Origin: Methanolobus vulcani
Lineage (GTDB): Archaea > Halobacteriota > Methanosarcinia > Methanosarcinales > Methanosarcinaceae
Direction: 5' to 3'
Assembly (NCBI RefSeq): GCF_900100715.1
Contig: NZ_FNCA01000004.1
Span: 124,001-188,000 of the forward strand
Length of the DNA: 64,000 bases
Made by a program: the position numbers and the translations under genes. Shown piece by piece: positions 17,248 through 27,256 of this stretch (positions within the stretch are counted from its first letter, which is position 1; every line of letters starts with the position of its first letter). Under the pieces are notes generated by a model. The model had not been told where the DNA came from and did not search any database. It worked only from the letters and a program-made list of their open reading frames with translations.

Positions 17248-18447
17248 TTAAGAATCGTTGTAACCTATCTCTTCCTTGGTAAGATAACATGCAGGATCGT
17301 CTGCCCAGGTGTTACCATAGATAGCTTCTGCCCTTACACGGAAGTTTCCATTACAGACATCGAACCATTTGCAGTGTGCACACCTGTCAGCTTTTTCCTT
17401 TATCAGAGGCTTACGGTCTTTTAGTCCTGCCATGAGTTCATCACTGGTATCTCTCCAGATCTCACTGAACTTGCGCTCTCTTACATTGCCAAATGTGTAA
17501 TGTCTCCAGAACTGGTCAGGATGCACGGAACCGTCCCATGAAACACATCCAAAACCAATTCCGGTAGAATTGCCCCTGTTCATGTTCAATAGTTCAAGAA
17601 CTTCCGCAGCCCTTTGCGGATCCTCTTTCAGAAGGCGCATGTAGATGTATGGGCCATCACAGTGGTTATCCACAGTTAGAACCTCAGCTTTCAGACCTTT
17701 TGCATGAAGTTCTTTTGTCTTGTCCATTAGCAGGTCAACAGTCTTGCGGCTTTCCTCAAGACTTAGATCCTCGTTAACCATTTCAGAGCCACGACCTGAA
17801 TATACAAGGTGATAGAAACAGATACGAGGAATATTCTCCTTTTCCATCAGTTCAAATATTGCAGGGATATCATGGACATTATGGCGATTGATGGTAAACC
17901 TCAGTCCCACCTTTATACCTTCCTTCTGGCAGTTGTGCAGACCCTGGAGAGCTTTATCAAAAGAGCCTTCAATGCCACGGAACTTATCATTTGTATCTCT
18001 CATGCCGTCAAGAGAGATACCTACATAGGAAAGACCGATATCTTTGAGCTTCTTTGCCATCTCTTCTGTGATCATAGTACCGTTTGTTGAAATTACAGCC
18101 CTGATACCCTTTGAACGTGCATAGCCTGCAAGCTCAGGCAGGTCTTTCCTCATGAGAGGTTCTCCACCTGAGAACAATATCACAGGACAACCGAAATCTG
18201 CAAGGTCGTCTATGAGACCTTTACCTTCTTCAGTGGACAGTTCATTTTTGTATTCCATGTCTTTTGAATGAGCATAACAATGGACACAGCGAAGGTTGCA
18301 GCGCTGGGTGACATTCCAGACTACTACTGGCTTTTTATCCTTTGAGAACTGGAGCAGGTGTGATGGGAGTTTTTTAGAATCACGCCCGTACCTGAGCGCG
18401 TCCGAGGGCTCCACAGTTCTACAATAAAGTTTTGAAATTCCTATCAT
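17248..18447 (-). CDS. ahbC: Radical SAM 12,18-didecarboxysiroheme deacetylase (AhbC)
   Basis: Radical SAM enzyme of 399 residues in the archaeal siroheme-dependent heme pathway; AhbC removes two acetate groups from didecarboxysiroheme to give iron-coproporphyrin III. The SAM cluster motif is Cys50-x3-Cys54-x2-Cys57 (QRCNLRCVHC), followed by the SGGEPL motif (about 95). The C-terminal SPASM-like part has Cys in GFGCVSW and in RCAHCKWFDVC for a second cluster. The choice of AhbC over the related AhbD is from memory of the N-terminal sequence and from the hemD and sumT genes beside it. Confidence 0.82.
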   Translation of the reverse strand: MIGISKLYCRTVEPSDALRYGRDSKKLPSHLLQFSKDKKPVVVWNVTQRCNLRCVHCYAHSKDMEYKNELSTEEGKGLIDDLADFGCPVILFSGGEPLMRKDLPELAGYARSKGIRAVISTNGTMITEEMAKKLKDIGLSYVGISLDGMRDTNDKFRGIEGSFDKALQGLHNCQKEGIKVGLRFTINRHNVHDIPAIFELMEKENIPRICFYHLVYSGRGSEMVNEDLSLEESRKTVDLLMDKTKELHAKGLKAEVLTVDNHCDGPYIYMRLLKEDPQRAAEVLELLNMNRGNSTGIGFGCVSWDGSVHPDQFWRHYTFGNVRERKFSEIWRDTSDELMAGLKDRKPLIKEKADRCAHCKWFDVCNGNFRVRAEAIYGNTWADDPACYLTKEEIGYNDS

Positions 18448-18589
18448 TTTCGGACTCCGAATAAAAGATAAAAGAAGATTGTTCTATTATATGCGAAACT
18501 CCTATACCATCATCCTATATTACATCTATGGTAGATAGACTGGAAGAAGTACTATAAAAACAATCAAAAAAAAAGAAAAAGTGGAAATG

Positions 18590-19387
18590 CTAGTTTAACG
18601 TATCCATAACTTTCTTGAGAATCTCTTCGAATGTGAACTTTCCCGGAGTTACTGATACCCTTACACCATAGCTTTCAATTGTCTGAGCGGTTGGCTCACC
18701 AATAGCAGCAACAACGGACTTATTCATAATTCCAATCACGTCGCTTTTTGTGACCTGGTCGGTGGCATGCTCAAAGAAGTTACGCACCATCATAGAACTT
18801 GTAAATGCAAAAACATCAACTTCACCTGCAAGCACCTTACGTATGAATTCTGCCTGCTCCTGCCCATCAGGTTTTGTCAGGGTATAGACATTAGTCTCAT
18901 GAATTTCGGCCCCACAGCTTTTCAAACCATCTATCAATAGAGTAGAACCATAGAAACTTCTTGCAGTATCGATGACCTTACCCTTAACATCGGAACAGAG
19001 ATATTCCACAAGACCTTCTGAACTATAAACTCCCGGCATGCCAAGTACATTTATGCCCATATCATCCAGTGCCTTGCACGTAGTCGGTCCGATAGCGATT
19101 ACTTTTGTAGAATTGAGGGCAGCAATGAATTTTTCATGCTCATCGGCAGGAATCTTATCCAGTGTGAAATCTATGCCATTTGCACTTGTAAAAATCACAT
19201 AATCCGATTTTCCTGCCATTACCCTTTCAACAAAGCCATCGAAGAACTCATCCTTCATGCCCTCAAGTTCGATCATTGGAACTGCAAGCGGTTCAAAACC
19301 CATATCTTTTGCAAGTTCCACAGAATCTTTCAGGTAACGTTTGGGTCTCATTATAGCAAGTACAGGTCTTTTGGACTTTTCTGTCAA
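18590..19387 (-). CDS. hemD: Uroporphyrinogen-III synthase
   Basis: HemD closes hydroxymethylbilane to uroporphyrinogen III, the branch point to siroheme, heme, F430 and cobamides. Two alternating alpha/beta lobes are visible: VIFTSANGIDFTL (about 65-78), VIAIGPTTCKAL, and the second-lobe VFAFTSSMMVRNFFEH and VVAAIGEPTAQTIESYGV. Sequence conservation in this family is low, so recognition rests on these strands and on sumT directly upstream. The start is probably the TTG at 19387, with AAGGTG six bases before it; a GTG at 19396 would add three residues. Confidence 0.85.
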   Translation of the reverse strand: MTEKSKRPVLAIMRPKRYLKDSVELAKDMGFEPLAVPMIELEGMKDEFFDGFVERVMAGKSDYVIFTSANGIDFTLDKIPADEHEKFIAALNSTKVIAIGPTTCKALDDMGINVLGMPGVYSSEGLVEYLCSDVKGKVIDTARSFYGSTLLIDGLKSCGAEIHETNVYTLTKPDGQEQAEFIRKVLAGEVDVFAFTSSMMVRNFFEHATDQVTKSDVIGIMNKSVVAAIGEPTAQTIESYGVRVSVTPGKFTFEEILKKVMDTLN

Positions 19388-19399
19388 AGATAACACCTT

Positions 19400-20167
19400 C
19401 TAATCAAAATAATTTGAGACCTGCTCTCCAAGAATATCGTGCAATGATACAACGTTACCAATTATGGTAATTGCAGGTGCCTTTACACCTCTCTCCTTTG
19501 CGACTTCTGCGATATTCTCAAGAACACCAACGGTTACACGCTGGTCAGGTCTTGTGCCTTTTTCAATAAGAGCAACAGGTGTTTTTGGATCCTTGCCGAA
19601 TTTCATAAGTTCACCGACATTTCTGCCAAGCATTTTGACGCCCATGAAAATGACAATGGTACCATCGAACTTTGCAAGTGTTTCCCAGTCAAGAGCTGTT
19701 TCCTCTTTTGTCGGGTCTTCGTGGCCTGTGATGAAAGTCACCATTGATGCATGATCCCTGTGGGTCACAGGAATGCCCGCATATGCCGGAACTGCCACGG
19801 CTGATGTGATACCTGGAACAACCTCAAACTCAATTCCTTCTGCAATGAGTTCCTCGGCCTCTTCTCCGCCACGGCCAAACATGTAAGGATCGCCACCTTT
19901 GAGGCGCAGCACATCCTTTCCTTCCTTTGCTTTCTGGATGATAACAGCATTGATCTCGTCCTGTGTGAGGGTATGATCACCTGCATGCTTACCTGCATCG
20001 ATCTTTTCAGCACTGTCAGGAATAGAATCTATTATCGCCTTACCCGGAAGCTGATCGTATACCACGACTTCAGTTGTATCAAGTAACCTGCGTGCCTTAA
20101 TGGTCAATAATTCCGGGTCACCCGGGCCTGAACCAACTAAATAGACTTTACCATATTTCTGGGCCAT
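19400..20167 (-). CDS. cobA: Uroporphyrinogen-III C-methyltransferase
   Basis: SUMT transfers two methyl groups from S-adenosylmethionine to uroporphyrinogen III to make precorrin-2. The family motifs are all present: VYLVGSGPGDPELLTIKA at the N-terminus, DAGKH-x-HTLTQDEINA, RLKGGDPYMFGRGGEE (about 90-105), and GITSAVAVPAYAGIPVTHR. At 255 residues it is the stand-alone archaeal form. It precedes hemD by a few bases, so one transcript makes both enzymes around uroporphyrinogen III; precorrin-2 feeds siroheme/heme, cobamide and F430 synthesis. Confidence 0.94.
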   Translation of the reverse strand: MAQKYGKVYLVGSGPGDPELLTIKARRLLDTTEVVVYDQLPGKAIIDSIPDSAEKIDAGKHAGDHTLTQDEINAVIIQKAKEGKDVLRLKGGDPYMFGRGGEEAEELIAEGIEFEVVPGITSAVAVPAYAGIPVTHRDHASMVTFITGHEDPTKEETALDWETLAKFDGTIVIFMGVKMLGRNVGELMKFGKDPKTPVALIEKGTRPDQRVTVGVLENIAEVAKERGVKAPAITIIGNVVSLHDILGEQVSNYFD

Positions 20168-20226
20168 GTTAGTGAGATCCTCTTAATCTTTATCAGAATG
20201 GTAATGAACTTACCAAGTTATAAATA

Positions 20227-20248
20227 TGCATCGTCTTGATAAGATGCA
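20227..20248. promoter_or_regulatory. Inverted repeat at the sumT promoter
   Basis: TGCATC (20227-20232) and GATGCA (20243-20248) form an inverted repeat with a 10-bp spacer. On the minus strand it lies just upstream of a TATA-like ATTTATAAC at about 20217-20226, ahead of the sumT-hemD unit. Position and form fit a dimeric regulator site. Confidence 0.4.
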
Positions 20249-20372
20249 AAACAAGGTAACTTTATAAGTATTCAAAAAAGCGAAACCCAGTAGATAAAAC
20301 AAAACCAATGTGATAAAAAGATTTAAAAAATACAAAGCAAATCTTATTAAATATAAAATAAATATAAATAGA

Positions 20373-20396
20373 GTGCCGTACCGTTAGATACCGCAC
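20373..20396 (-). terminator. Imperfect hairpin after the DUF1699 gene
   Basis: GTGC (20373-20376) pairs with GCAC (20393-20396) with further imperfect pairing inside. On the minus strand it follows the DUF1699 stop by about 20 bases and leads into T-rich sequence. Confidence 0.4.
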
Positions 20397-20415
20397 CTTT
20401 TCCAACCCTAACAAT

Positions 20416-20814
20416 TTATTTTTTGCTCAATATGTAGAACAACATTTCTTTGTTTAACTTACCTTCACGCTCAAGTTTACTTACTATATTCTCATCAGAC
20501 ATGCCTTCTGATTTAAGCTCTTTGATCTTATCAAGCAGCGCCGGAGCGATACTATAATATTCGTTTATGTCTTTCCTGTGGCCCCAGACATCGCCTTCTA
20601 TGAGCTTAATACCTTGCATTTGCATGAACATCTCGATGGACTTTGAGACTGTACGTCTGTAAGAACTCGGAATCTGGATAACTTCCACTTTAGGACATGT
20701 CTGGACCAGTGAAAAAATATCCTTGTTCGATGGTCTGAAAGCAAGATGAATCACCTTCTCACCTGGATTCAGGTGTGGTATCTCCTCTCGCGAGCTTACA
20801 ACTCTTATTTTCAT
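20416..20814 (-). CDS. DUF1699 family protein
   Basis: A 132-residue protein that I recognise as DUF1699, a family known to me only from Methanosarcinales. Conserved-looking segments are MKIRVVSSREEI, HLAFRPSNKDIFSLV, a PSSYRRTVSKSIEMFM helix, and LIEGDVWGHRKDINEYY. No catalytic or metal-binding pattern is visible; the C-terminal third (SEGMSDENIVSKLEREGKLNKEM) looks like a helix-turn-helix-like or small helical domain. Function is unknown. It stands alone between the sumT and hisD genes. Confidence 0.75.
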   Translation of the reverse strand: MKIRVVSSREEIPHLNPGEKVIHLAFRPSNKDIFSLVQTCPKVEVIQIPSSYRRTVSKSIEMFMQMQGIKLIEGDVWGHRKDINEYYSIAPALLDKIKELKSEGMSDENIVSKLEREGKLNKEMLFYILSKK

Positions 20815-20917
20815 AAGTCTCCCTCACCTCCAGTTCGTTGAGAACTTATTAAAATAATGTATGTGCTCACCTTTTAAATAATTACCGATTTAGAAAATAA
20901 AAAAATATGAAGGTATA

Positions 20918-22198
20918 TTATTCAAACCTGGTTCTTATAGAATCTGCATGTGCCTGCAGACCCTCTTTTTCAGCAAGAGCAATTACAGAATCTTTCAAAG
21001 TTTCAAGTCCCTTCTTACTGATTCTCTGAATACTTGCAGACTTCATAAAGTGTGCAAGATTAAGCCCTGAGTAAATCCTTGCATAACCTGCAGTTGGCAA
21101 TACGTGATTAGTACCTGATGCATAGTCACCAACAGGAACAGGCGCATAGTTGCCCACAAATATAGAACCTGCATGTTCGATCCCCTCAAGAACCTCATCA
21201 TCGTTCTCAACCATGATCTCAAGGTGCTCAGGTGCAAATTCATTTGAGAACTTTATACATTCTTCCATTGAGTCCGTTACAAGAATAGCGGCATTTGCAA
21301 GGGAAGTATTAACTATCTCCGTCCTGAGAGTTTCTTCTGCCTGTTTAAGTACCTCAGCCTTGACATCTGCGGCAAGTTTCTCAGAAGTTGTTACAATAAC
21401 AGATACTGCATTAGGATCATGCTCCGCCTGGGCGATCATGTCTGAAGCTGCCATCCTGGCATTGCATGAATCATCAGCTATGATGAGCACTTCACTTGGC
21501 CCGGCGGGGAAATCGATCTCAGCCATGTCCCTTACCTGCATCTTTGCAGATGTTACAAAAACATTACCCGGACCAACTATCTTGTCAACCTTCATGACGG
21601 TTTCAGTACCGTATGCCATACCGGCAACTGCCTGCACGCCACCTATCTTATAAACATGATCTGCTCCCGCAACTTTTGCCGCCGCAAGTGTCAATGGATT
21701 AACCTTTCCATCCTTGCCAGATGGAGTACACATTACCACATTCTTAACACCGGCAACTTTTGCGGGAACTATGGTCATTAGAGCTGTGGAAGGATATGAT
21801 GCTCTTCCACCAGGCACATAGGCCCCAACACTTTCAAGGGCTGTGAATTTCTGTCCAAGTTCGATTCCCGGTGAGACTTCAATGAACCATGTCTTTTGTG
21901 GCATCTGAGCTTCATGGAACCTGCGGATGTTGCCTGCAGCGAACTCAAGATGCTTCATAAGTTCAAGATCAATGCTTGCCGCAGCCTCATCGATCTCTTC
22001 CTTTGTGACCTCAATAGCCTCTATATCAGCACCATCGAACTTCTTAGTATATTCACGCAGGGCTGCATCGCCATTATGCTTTACATCTTCAAGGATAGCT
22101 GCAACTGTATCTTCAACATTTGCAAGATCTCCGCCACCACGTCCTATCAGTTTGTTCTTTTCTTCATCTGTAAGTTCGGATAGTTTCTTGTAAAGCAT
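20918..22198 (-). CDS. hisD: Histidinol dehydrogenase
   Basis: Catalyses the last two oxidations of histidine synthesis, from histidinol to histidine, with NAD and zinc. The family signature is clear: [18 protein letters not shown] (about 190-207), [27 protein letters not shown], and the C-terminal [12 protein letters not shown] and [13 protein letters not shown] with zinc ligands. Length 426 is normal. It is not next to other his genes, which are scattered in these archaea. Confidence 0.96.
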   Translation of the reverse strand: MLYKKLSELTDEEKNKLIGRGGGDLANVEDTVAAILEDVKHNGDAALREYTKKFDGADIEAIEVTKEEIDEAAASIDLELMKHLEFAAGNIRRFHEAQMPQKTWFIEVSPGIELGQKFTALESVGAYVPGGRASYPSTALMTIVPAKVAGVKNVVMCTPSGKDGKVNPLTLAAAKVAGADHVYKIGGVQAVAGMAYGTETVMKVDKIVGPGNVFVTSAKMQVRDMAEIDFPAGPSEVLIIADDSCNARMAASDMIAQAEHDPNAVSVIVTTSEKLAADVKAEVLKQAEETLRTEIVNTSLANAAILVTDSMEECIKFSNEFAPEHLEIMVENDDEVLEGIEHAGSIFVGNYAPVPVGDYASGTNHVLPTAGYARIYSGLNLAHFMKSASIQRISKKGLETLKDSVIALAEKEGLQAHADSIRTRFE

Positions 22199-22326
22199 AG
22201 TATTTCCCCTGAGGTATGTGAATTGTTAGTAATGATGTGTTTAAAGATAATGATTATTTTCTGATGCATATACCTGTTCATCATATATAACGCTTAGAAC
22301 CTGCATTCAGCCATAAGAACAATAGC

Positions 22327-24579
22327 CTATTTTTCAAAGTCACTGAAAGTGCTCTGCTCTCTTTCCATAAGCGAACTCATTGTTCCTGATTTAAGTCCTT
22401 CACCTGAGCCAGATGGTCTTAATCCAGAAGCAATGCCAAGTTCCTCAAAGAGCTTTCTGGCAGTTTTGGGGCCGATCAATTCTGAAACAGTATCAATGTC
22501 CGAGCTTTTGATAGCCTGCACTGTTTTAAGTCCACTGTCATAGAGCTTACGTGCACGCACACGACCAATTCCCCTGATGCTTACAAGCTCGATAAGATCG
22601 GATGAGGCTCCGTAGTGTATCCTTTTTTCCAGCAATGCAACATGGCTGGAAATATCTGTTGACATTTCAGGAGAAATAAGTCCTGCAAGTCTTGAAGTGG
22701 AATGCATGAGCCACTCTGCAATATCTGAAAATGCATGGACATCACCCTCACCAACACCGAACTTCTTTGTTATCTGGTCAAGGGATTTCTCTTTGATCCA
22801 ATCTTCTACCAGAAGTGCAGTTTTCACTTCTGCCATGAACCATTCGTAATCAACTTCCTTTGACCTTGGAGGGACCTCCACAAACTCTTCGCTGCGAGCC
22901 ATAATAATATCGTTGATCACTTCATAATCGCTGGCTCTCATGTAGAGCTGTCTCATATCCGGCGTTTTGCATATCAAATGCAGAAGGGTCATATCAGTGA
23001 TATACTCAGCTTTAGCTTTTTTAAGACCTTCTACTATGTAAGCACCAGAAAGAGGATCGATGTAGAGAGTAGAAACAAGTCTTCCAAGAACTGTCGGCAG
23101 CAGAGTATCTTCACCCTCTAGCATACCATGATTTCTCAGAAAATCAAGACATTCATCTACAACATCCATGATCCCCCAGGTATCGTTCTGGTGAGCAAAG
23201 AACGTGGCTTCGATAAATTCCAGAAGACCTTCCCTTGTTGTTGCAAAACCATTGACTATTGTTGAAAGGATGTGAGTTCTCAATGCATTCTCAGAACCAA
23301 GCTTGGACCAGATATCCTCTGCATCAGCATCAATATAATTGTCAAAAAGCCCTGTCATTTCATTGTATGATTTTGCGATAAGGATAGATTCCCCATAAGG
23401 ATCAAGGTGCGGCCTGCCTGCACGACCTGCCATTTGTTTATAGTCCAGCACAGGGATTGGCTGCATACCATAATTGGGATCATAACGCCTGTAACTCCTG
23501 ATGATCACCCTTCTTGCAGGAAGATTGAGTCCTGCTGCAAGGGTTGGTGTGCTGGAAATTACTTTTATTTTGTTAGTTCTGAACCCATCCTCCACAATCC
23601 TGCGATGTGCAGAATTAAGTCCTGCATGGTGGAAAGCAGTTCCATTTCTGACACACTTTGCCAGTTCATTGGCTGCTTCGGTCTCACCATTCTCTATAAT
23701 CTCCTCCACAAGTTCATCAAGTGCTTTCCTTGTTGGTTTGTCAAGAATTTCAGCTACTTTTGTGCCCGCTCTTTTAGCAAATGAGACGCTGTTCTTTCTA
23801 CTGCTTTCAAAAACAAGACACTGACCACCTTCTTCCAGTGTATCCAGCACCACATTAACAGCCTCATCTTTTGTCCTGGATACAATACGTTTCTGTGAGC
23901 CATGGAAATTTATGTTTCCATTAAGATAGACCCCTTCCTGAAGGCGTGTTGGTCTCCATTCACTGAGCACCAGTTTTGCTTTCAGCCAGTCAGCTATCTC
24001 ATAAGCATTTCCCACAGTTGCTGAAAGAGCAATTATCTGACATCCGGGATTTAACTTCATGAGCTTTGTGAGAGTTACTTCCAGTGTCGGACCTCTGTTG
24101 GCCGAATCAAGCAAATGCACCTCGTCAACCACAATTGTGGTTATTTCCTGCATCCAGGAAGTCTCATTACGTAAAAGTGAATCCGTCTTTTCAGATGTAG
24201 CAACTATAATATCATTGGAACCAAGCCGCTCATCTCTTGACTCAAAATCACCTGTGGATATGCCAACCCTCAGACCTCCGTTTCCTTCTCCTTTTACTGA
24301 TACTGATGAGAATGTTCTGAAACGGTCGAACTTCTCACTTGCAAGTGCACGCAGAGGAACGATATAGAGAGCCTTTCCTCTGTTTGATATGGACTTTAGC
24401 ATAGCAAGCTCGGCAAGAAGTGTTTTTCCCGAAGCTGTAGGAATCGCAGCTAGCAGGTTTTTCCCTTCAAGAAGGCCTTTTTCAATTGCTTCAGCCTGTG
24501 GTGGATAGAGTTCTTCTATGCCAGAATCAAGATAAAAACGTATAACAGCTTCCGGCAGTTCCAGGGATTCGATCTTCAT
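22327..24579 (-). CDS. hel308: ATP-dependent DNA helicase Hel308
   Basis: Archaeal superfamily 2 helicase of 750 residues that unwinds lagging strands at stalled forks. Walker A is [10 protein letters not shown] (about 44-53), Walker B is VVDEVHLLD (about 143-151), motif III is LSATVGN, and motif VI lies in [16 protein letters not shown]. The winged-helix and ratchet domains follow (about 400-640), and the C-terminal helix-hairpin-helix domain shows [17 protein letters not shown] (about 665-681) and [14 protein letters not shown]. The tail ends STFSDFEK; many relatives end in a PCNA-interacting QxxLxxF-like box, and QSTFSDFEK resembles it. Confidence 0.95.
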   Translation of the reverse strand: MKIESLELPEAVIRFYLDSGIEELYPPQAEAIEKGLLEGKNLLAAIPTASGKTLLAELAMLKSISNRGKALYIVPLRALASEKFDRFRTFSSVSVKGEGNGGLRVGISTGDFESRDERLGSNDIIVATSEKTDSLLRNETSWMQEITTIVVDEVHLLDSANRGPTLEVTLTKLMKLNPGCQIIALSATVGNAYEIADWLKAKLVLSEWRPTRLQEGVYLNGNINFHGSQKRIVSRTKDEAVNVVLDTLEEGGQCLVFESSRKNSVSFAKRAGTKVAEILDKPTRKALDELVEEIIENGETEAANELAKCVRNGTAFHHAGLNSAHRRIVEDGFRTNKIKVISSTPTLAAGLNLPARRVIIRSYRRYDPNYGMQPIPVLDYKQMAGRAGRPHLDPYGESILIAKSYNEMTGLFDNYIDADAEDIWSKLGSENALRTHILSTIVNGFATTREGLLEFIEATFFAHQNDTWGIMDVVDECLDFLRNHGMLEGEDTLLPTVLGRLVSTLYIDPLSGAYIVEGLKKAKAEYITDMTLLHLICKTPDMRQLYMRASDYEVINDIIMARSEEFVEVPPRSKEVDYEWFMAEVKTALLVEDWIKEKSLDQITKKFGVGEGDVHAFSDIAEWLMHSTSRLAGLISPEMSTDISSHVALLEKRIHYGASSDLIELVSIRGIGRVRARKLYDSGLKTVQAIKSSDIDTVSELIGPKTARKLFEELGIASGLRPSGSGEGLKSGTMSSLMEREQSTFSDFEK

Positions 24580-24680
24580 GATAACTCTGTTTTAAGAGAG
24601 GGTTATGTCTAATTAAAATTGTCCTTTCCAGAATATTCAGAATTATCTGCATCCTGAATGCAAAAAAGAAAAATGAGAAA

Positions 24681-24696
24681 GCAGCAAAAATGCTGC
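24681..24696 (-). terminator. Terminator after the aquaporin gene
   Basis: GCAGCA (24681-24686) pairs with TGCTGC (24691-24696) around a 4-nt loop. On the minus strand it starts 6 bases after the stop of the aquaporin gene and is followed by TTTCTCATTTTTCTTTTTT. Confidence 0.7.
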
Positions 24697-24702
24697 CAAA
24701 TT

Positions 24703-25452
24703 TCAGTTATTTTCTTTTGCCTCTGCCACATAATCATAGAGGAAAGCTGCAACCAGAGCACCAACTATCGGTCCTACGATATAAATTGGGAACTGCCACC
24801 AGAAATTCGTACCCCCCATAAGAAAATCCGCGAGATACGGACCAAAGGTACGGGCCGGATTTAGCGATGAACCAGTTATGTTTCCCACTACAATGATATC
24901 TGCAGCCACAACTAGTCCTATTGCAAGTCCGGCAAAACCTGCAGGTGCCCTTTTATCCACCGCTGAACCCATGATGGTCAGCATAAGGAAGAAAGTTGCA
25001 ACCGCCTCACAGAGTATAGCCTGACCGTAACTCACACCATCGAACATTGCTGTGGCACCAAGACCTGTAGCAACAGCCCTGCTTCCCAGAATAGCAACAA
25101 TGGTGAAGGATGCAAGACTTGCACCTACCAGCTGAAATACGATGTAACTAACCATATCCTTTGCAGGGAAACGTCCTGTTGCCCATAATGCAATGCTTAC
25201 AGCCGGATTGATGTGTGTTCCCGAGATATGACCAAAGGCATATATCATTGCAATTATCGCTATGGCAAAAGCAATGCCTATAGCAAACCATGCTGCGATA
25301 TCAATACCCACGTTAAAACTATTACCAGGTATTGAATCTGTACCCTGGATCAGCAGAACGGTTGTGACGACTGACCCTGTTCCCAGGAATACCAGCACAT
25401 AGGTCCCGATCAATTCAGCGATGGATCTCTTTAACAGACCCGGTTCTGACAT
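24703..25452 (-). CDS. aqpM: Aquaporin/glyceroporin-family channel (AqpM-like)
   Basis: A 249-residue MIP-family channel with six membrane helices and two half-helices. Both NPA boxes are intact: HINPAVSIALW (NPA at 82-84) and SSLNPARTFGP (NPA at 198-200). AqpM of Methanothermobacter passes water and, weakly, glycerol and hydrogen sulfide or carbon dioxide. Which solute is used here is open. AGGTGA lies eight bases before the ATG. It follows the DUF2193 gene with a hairpin between, so expression may be partly coupled. Confidence 0.92.
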   Translation of the reverse strand: MSEPGLLKRSIAELIGTYVLVFLGTGSVVTTVLLIQGTDSIPGNSFNVGIDIAAWFAIGIAFAIAIIAMIYAFGHISGTHINPAVSIALWATGRFPAKDMVSYIVFQLVGASLASFTIVAILGSRAVATGLGATAMFDGVSYGQAILCEAVATFFLMLTIMGSAVDKRAPAGFAGLAIGLVVAADIIVVGNITGSSLNPARTFGPYLADFLMGGTNFWWQFPIYIVGPIVGALVAAFLYDYVAEAKENN

Positions 25453-25476
25453 GAAATCACCTACCTGAAGACAAAA

Positions 25477-25495
25477 TGTGCCTTAGAAAGGCACA
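25477..25495 (-). terminator. Hairpin between the DUF2193 and aquaporin genes
   Basis: TGTGCCTT (25477-25484) and AAGGCACA (25488-25495) form a perfect 8-bp stem with a 3-nt loop. On the minus strand TTTTGT follows at once. It begins 8 bases after the DUF2193 stop and ends 25 bases before the aquaporin start, so it may be a full or partial terminator. Confidence 0.65.
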
Positions 25496-25502
25496 CCTGT
25501 GA

Positions 25503-26987
25503 TCAAACTGCCTCCGTCCAGTTGCAGTACTTGCACTTGTAGTCGAAGTAGTTGGCTGCACAGAACTTGCAGGTACGTGCAGGTGAATGAGGCTCTGTCT
25601 TGTGCAGGGCTATGATGTTTGTCATCATGGTAGCTGTTACAGGCTCACTTGTCAGCAGGCATGGGAAATCAGCCAGACGCATAAGGGCTGAGAACCTGAC
25701 CGTGATAGCGCATGCAGGATATGTATAACGCTGCGGGTTATTGAGAACTTCATTCTTTTCTATAGGTTTCAGGTCAACAGGTATACCCTGAACCATGCCA
25801 CCCATACCCCTTGGCTTGTGATCTATGATGCGCTCTCCCTTTTCGATAAGATCGATGAAGTCGACATTGTGGAGTTCGGCTGCCGCACCTCTTGTTGGAT
25901 TGTTGAGTACAAGGTTGTGGTATCTCTTGACCAGCAGATCAAGCACCATCATTGTGGTAAAGCCATCCATCCAGAGAATCTTTGTGGTGGCGGCAGCGGC
26001 GGCATCAGTTGCAATTGTCAGTGGTGAATACTCGTCCTTGAACTTGCCCATGGCATTGTTCATTGTGCCATCCATAACTTCAGTTACGGCATTGATGACT
26101 GCCATCACGACATCGTCCTTTGTCATGTTGAACATTGACTGGGAGATATGATGGGCAACATCACCAACACCATATGCAGGAACAGTAACGATGTTTCCGT
26201 AGAAGACATCTGCATCCATGGCAGCTTTGACAGTTTTCTTCATTCTGTTTTTGTACTCACTCATATACTTCTTTACGTCAAAGGATATGTGCCCTGCCTC
26301 ATCCATGAGCTTGGACTGGGCAGCCATGGGTGAATCATATACCATCTGAAGCATTTCGATTTCTTCTTTTATGGCTTCAGAAGGAGTTTTACCATTTTCA
26401 ATTGCCATCTGGAATTTTGCACCAATACCATATGATGTGTTCATACCCCATGATTTTGAAGAAAGGATTGCTCGTTTATGGTCAACGGGAATATCTGTTT
26501 TCTGAAGTATCCTGTTGACTACATTGCTTGTACTTCCCGGGACAAAAGCAAAGTCTACAACACAGGTAGGACCATAGAATCCACCATACCTTCTGATGGA
26601 TTCTTTACCGATGAGAGCTTCTGATCTCCCTATTTTGTCAATGAACTTTTCCACTGATGCCCTGAATGCAGGATCCTCCTCATACAAGATATCAAGAATA
26701 GGTGGTGTCTGATAGTGTTCGACAAATGGGTCATCCTCCGGCCTTACGCTATCCGTTAAGCTGGAAAGGACTTCATAATGCGTATTTACTGAATTGACAT
26801 GAAGGTCAAACACTTCTTTACACTGATTGCCCTTCGGTTTCATCTTGTTAACGGCATCAACATAGGGTTTTGCATCCTCCACCTTAAAAGCGGTACCTCG
26901 CTTCTTATTGATGGTGCTGACGACGGCTTTCTGTGCATTCATGGCTTCTGTTGCCATTTTGTCGTATATTTCATTCATATTAGTCAT
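25503..26987 (-). CDS. DUF2193 family protein (probable)
   Basis: A 494-residue protein that I match from memory to DUF2193, an uncharacterised family of methanogens. It is rich in small conserved blocks such as RRYGGFYGPTCVVDFAF (about 135-150), SSKSWGMNTSYGIG and NPTRGAAAELHNVDF, and ends with a zinc-ribbon-like tail, Cys-x2-Cys (TCKFC) and Cys-x2-Cys (CKYC). There is no signal peptide or membrane helix. The ATG at 26987 follows GGGGC; an in-frame ATG at 26978 is an alternative. It resembles no known methyltransferase motif. The downstream aquaporin is the only neighbour on this strand. Confidence 0.75.
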   Translation of the reverse strand: MTNMNEIYDKMATEAMNAQKAVVSTINKKRGTAFKVEDAKPYVDAVNKMKPKGNQCKEVFDLHVNSVNTHYEVLSSLTDSVRPEDDPFVEHYQTPPILDILYEEDPAFRASVEKFIDKIGRSEALIGKESIRRYGGFYGPTCVVDFAFVPGSTSNVVNRILQKTDIPVDHKRAILSSKSWGMNTSYGIGAKFQMAIENGKTPSEAIKEEIEMLQMVYDSPMAAQSKLMDEAGHISFDVKKYMSEYKNRMKKTVKAAMDADVFYGNIVTVPAYGVGDVAHHISQSMFNMTKDDVVMAVINAVTEVMDGTMNNAMGKFKDEYSPLTIATDAAAAATTKILWMDGFTTMMVLDLLVKRYHNLVLNNPTRGAAAELHNVDFIDLIEKGERIIDHKPRGMGGMVQGIPVDLKPIEKNEVLNNPQRYTYPACAITVRFSALMRLADFPCLLTSEPVTATMMTNIIALHKTEPHSPARTCKFCAANYFDYKCKYCNWTEAV

Positions 26988-27185
26988 GTTAGCCCCTTTT
27001 GTTCTTGAAAGTGACAACTAGACCTGAAAGAAGTGTTCAATCAAATTCAAATAATAGTTTAAAAATATATAAATGACAAACAATCTAGCTACCGCTAAGC
27101 ATGCTTGTTTTTCCCAAACAACACTCCTTCATCAGGATGTTAATTCACTCCATACAATAATCTGAGACTATACATAATAAAGATT

Positions 27186-27219
27186 TCGAAACTTAAGAAA
27201 TGTTGTCGAAACTTTATTA
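27186..27219 (+). promoter_or_regulatory. mscS promoter with a repeated TCGAAACTT element
   Basis: TCGAAACTT occurs at 27186-27194 and again at 27206-27214, 20 bp apart. The second copy runs into TTATTAAAA and fits a BRE plus TATA box, about 40 bases before the mscS ATG. The first copy may be an upstream regulator site or chance. Confidence 0.45.
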
Positions 27220-27256
27220 AAAGTAACAATAAGCTCATATCTATTCAGTTACTAAT

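Noticed and set aside
17248-18447. Identification as AhbD or a PQQ-type radical SAM maturase
   Set aside because: The N-terminal sequence and the hemD-sumT neighbourhood favour AhbC; no precursor peptide gene is adjacent.
25503-26987. Methanol- or methylamine-specific methyltransferase (MtaB or MttB)
   Set aside because: The sequence lacks the motifs of MtaB, MtmB, MtbB and MttB, and there is no in-frame amber codon; it matches my memory of DUF2193 instead.
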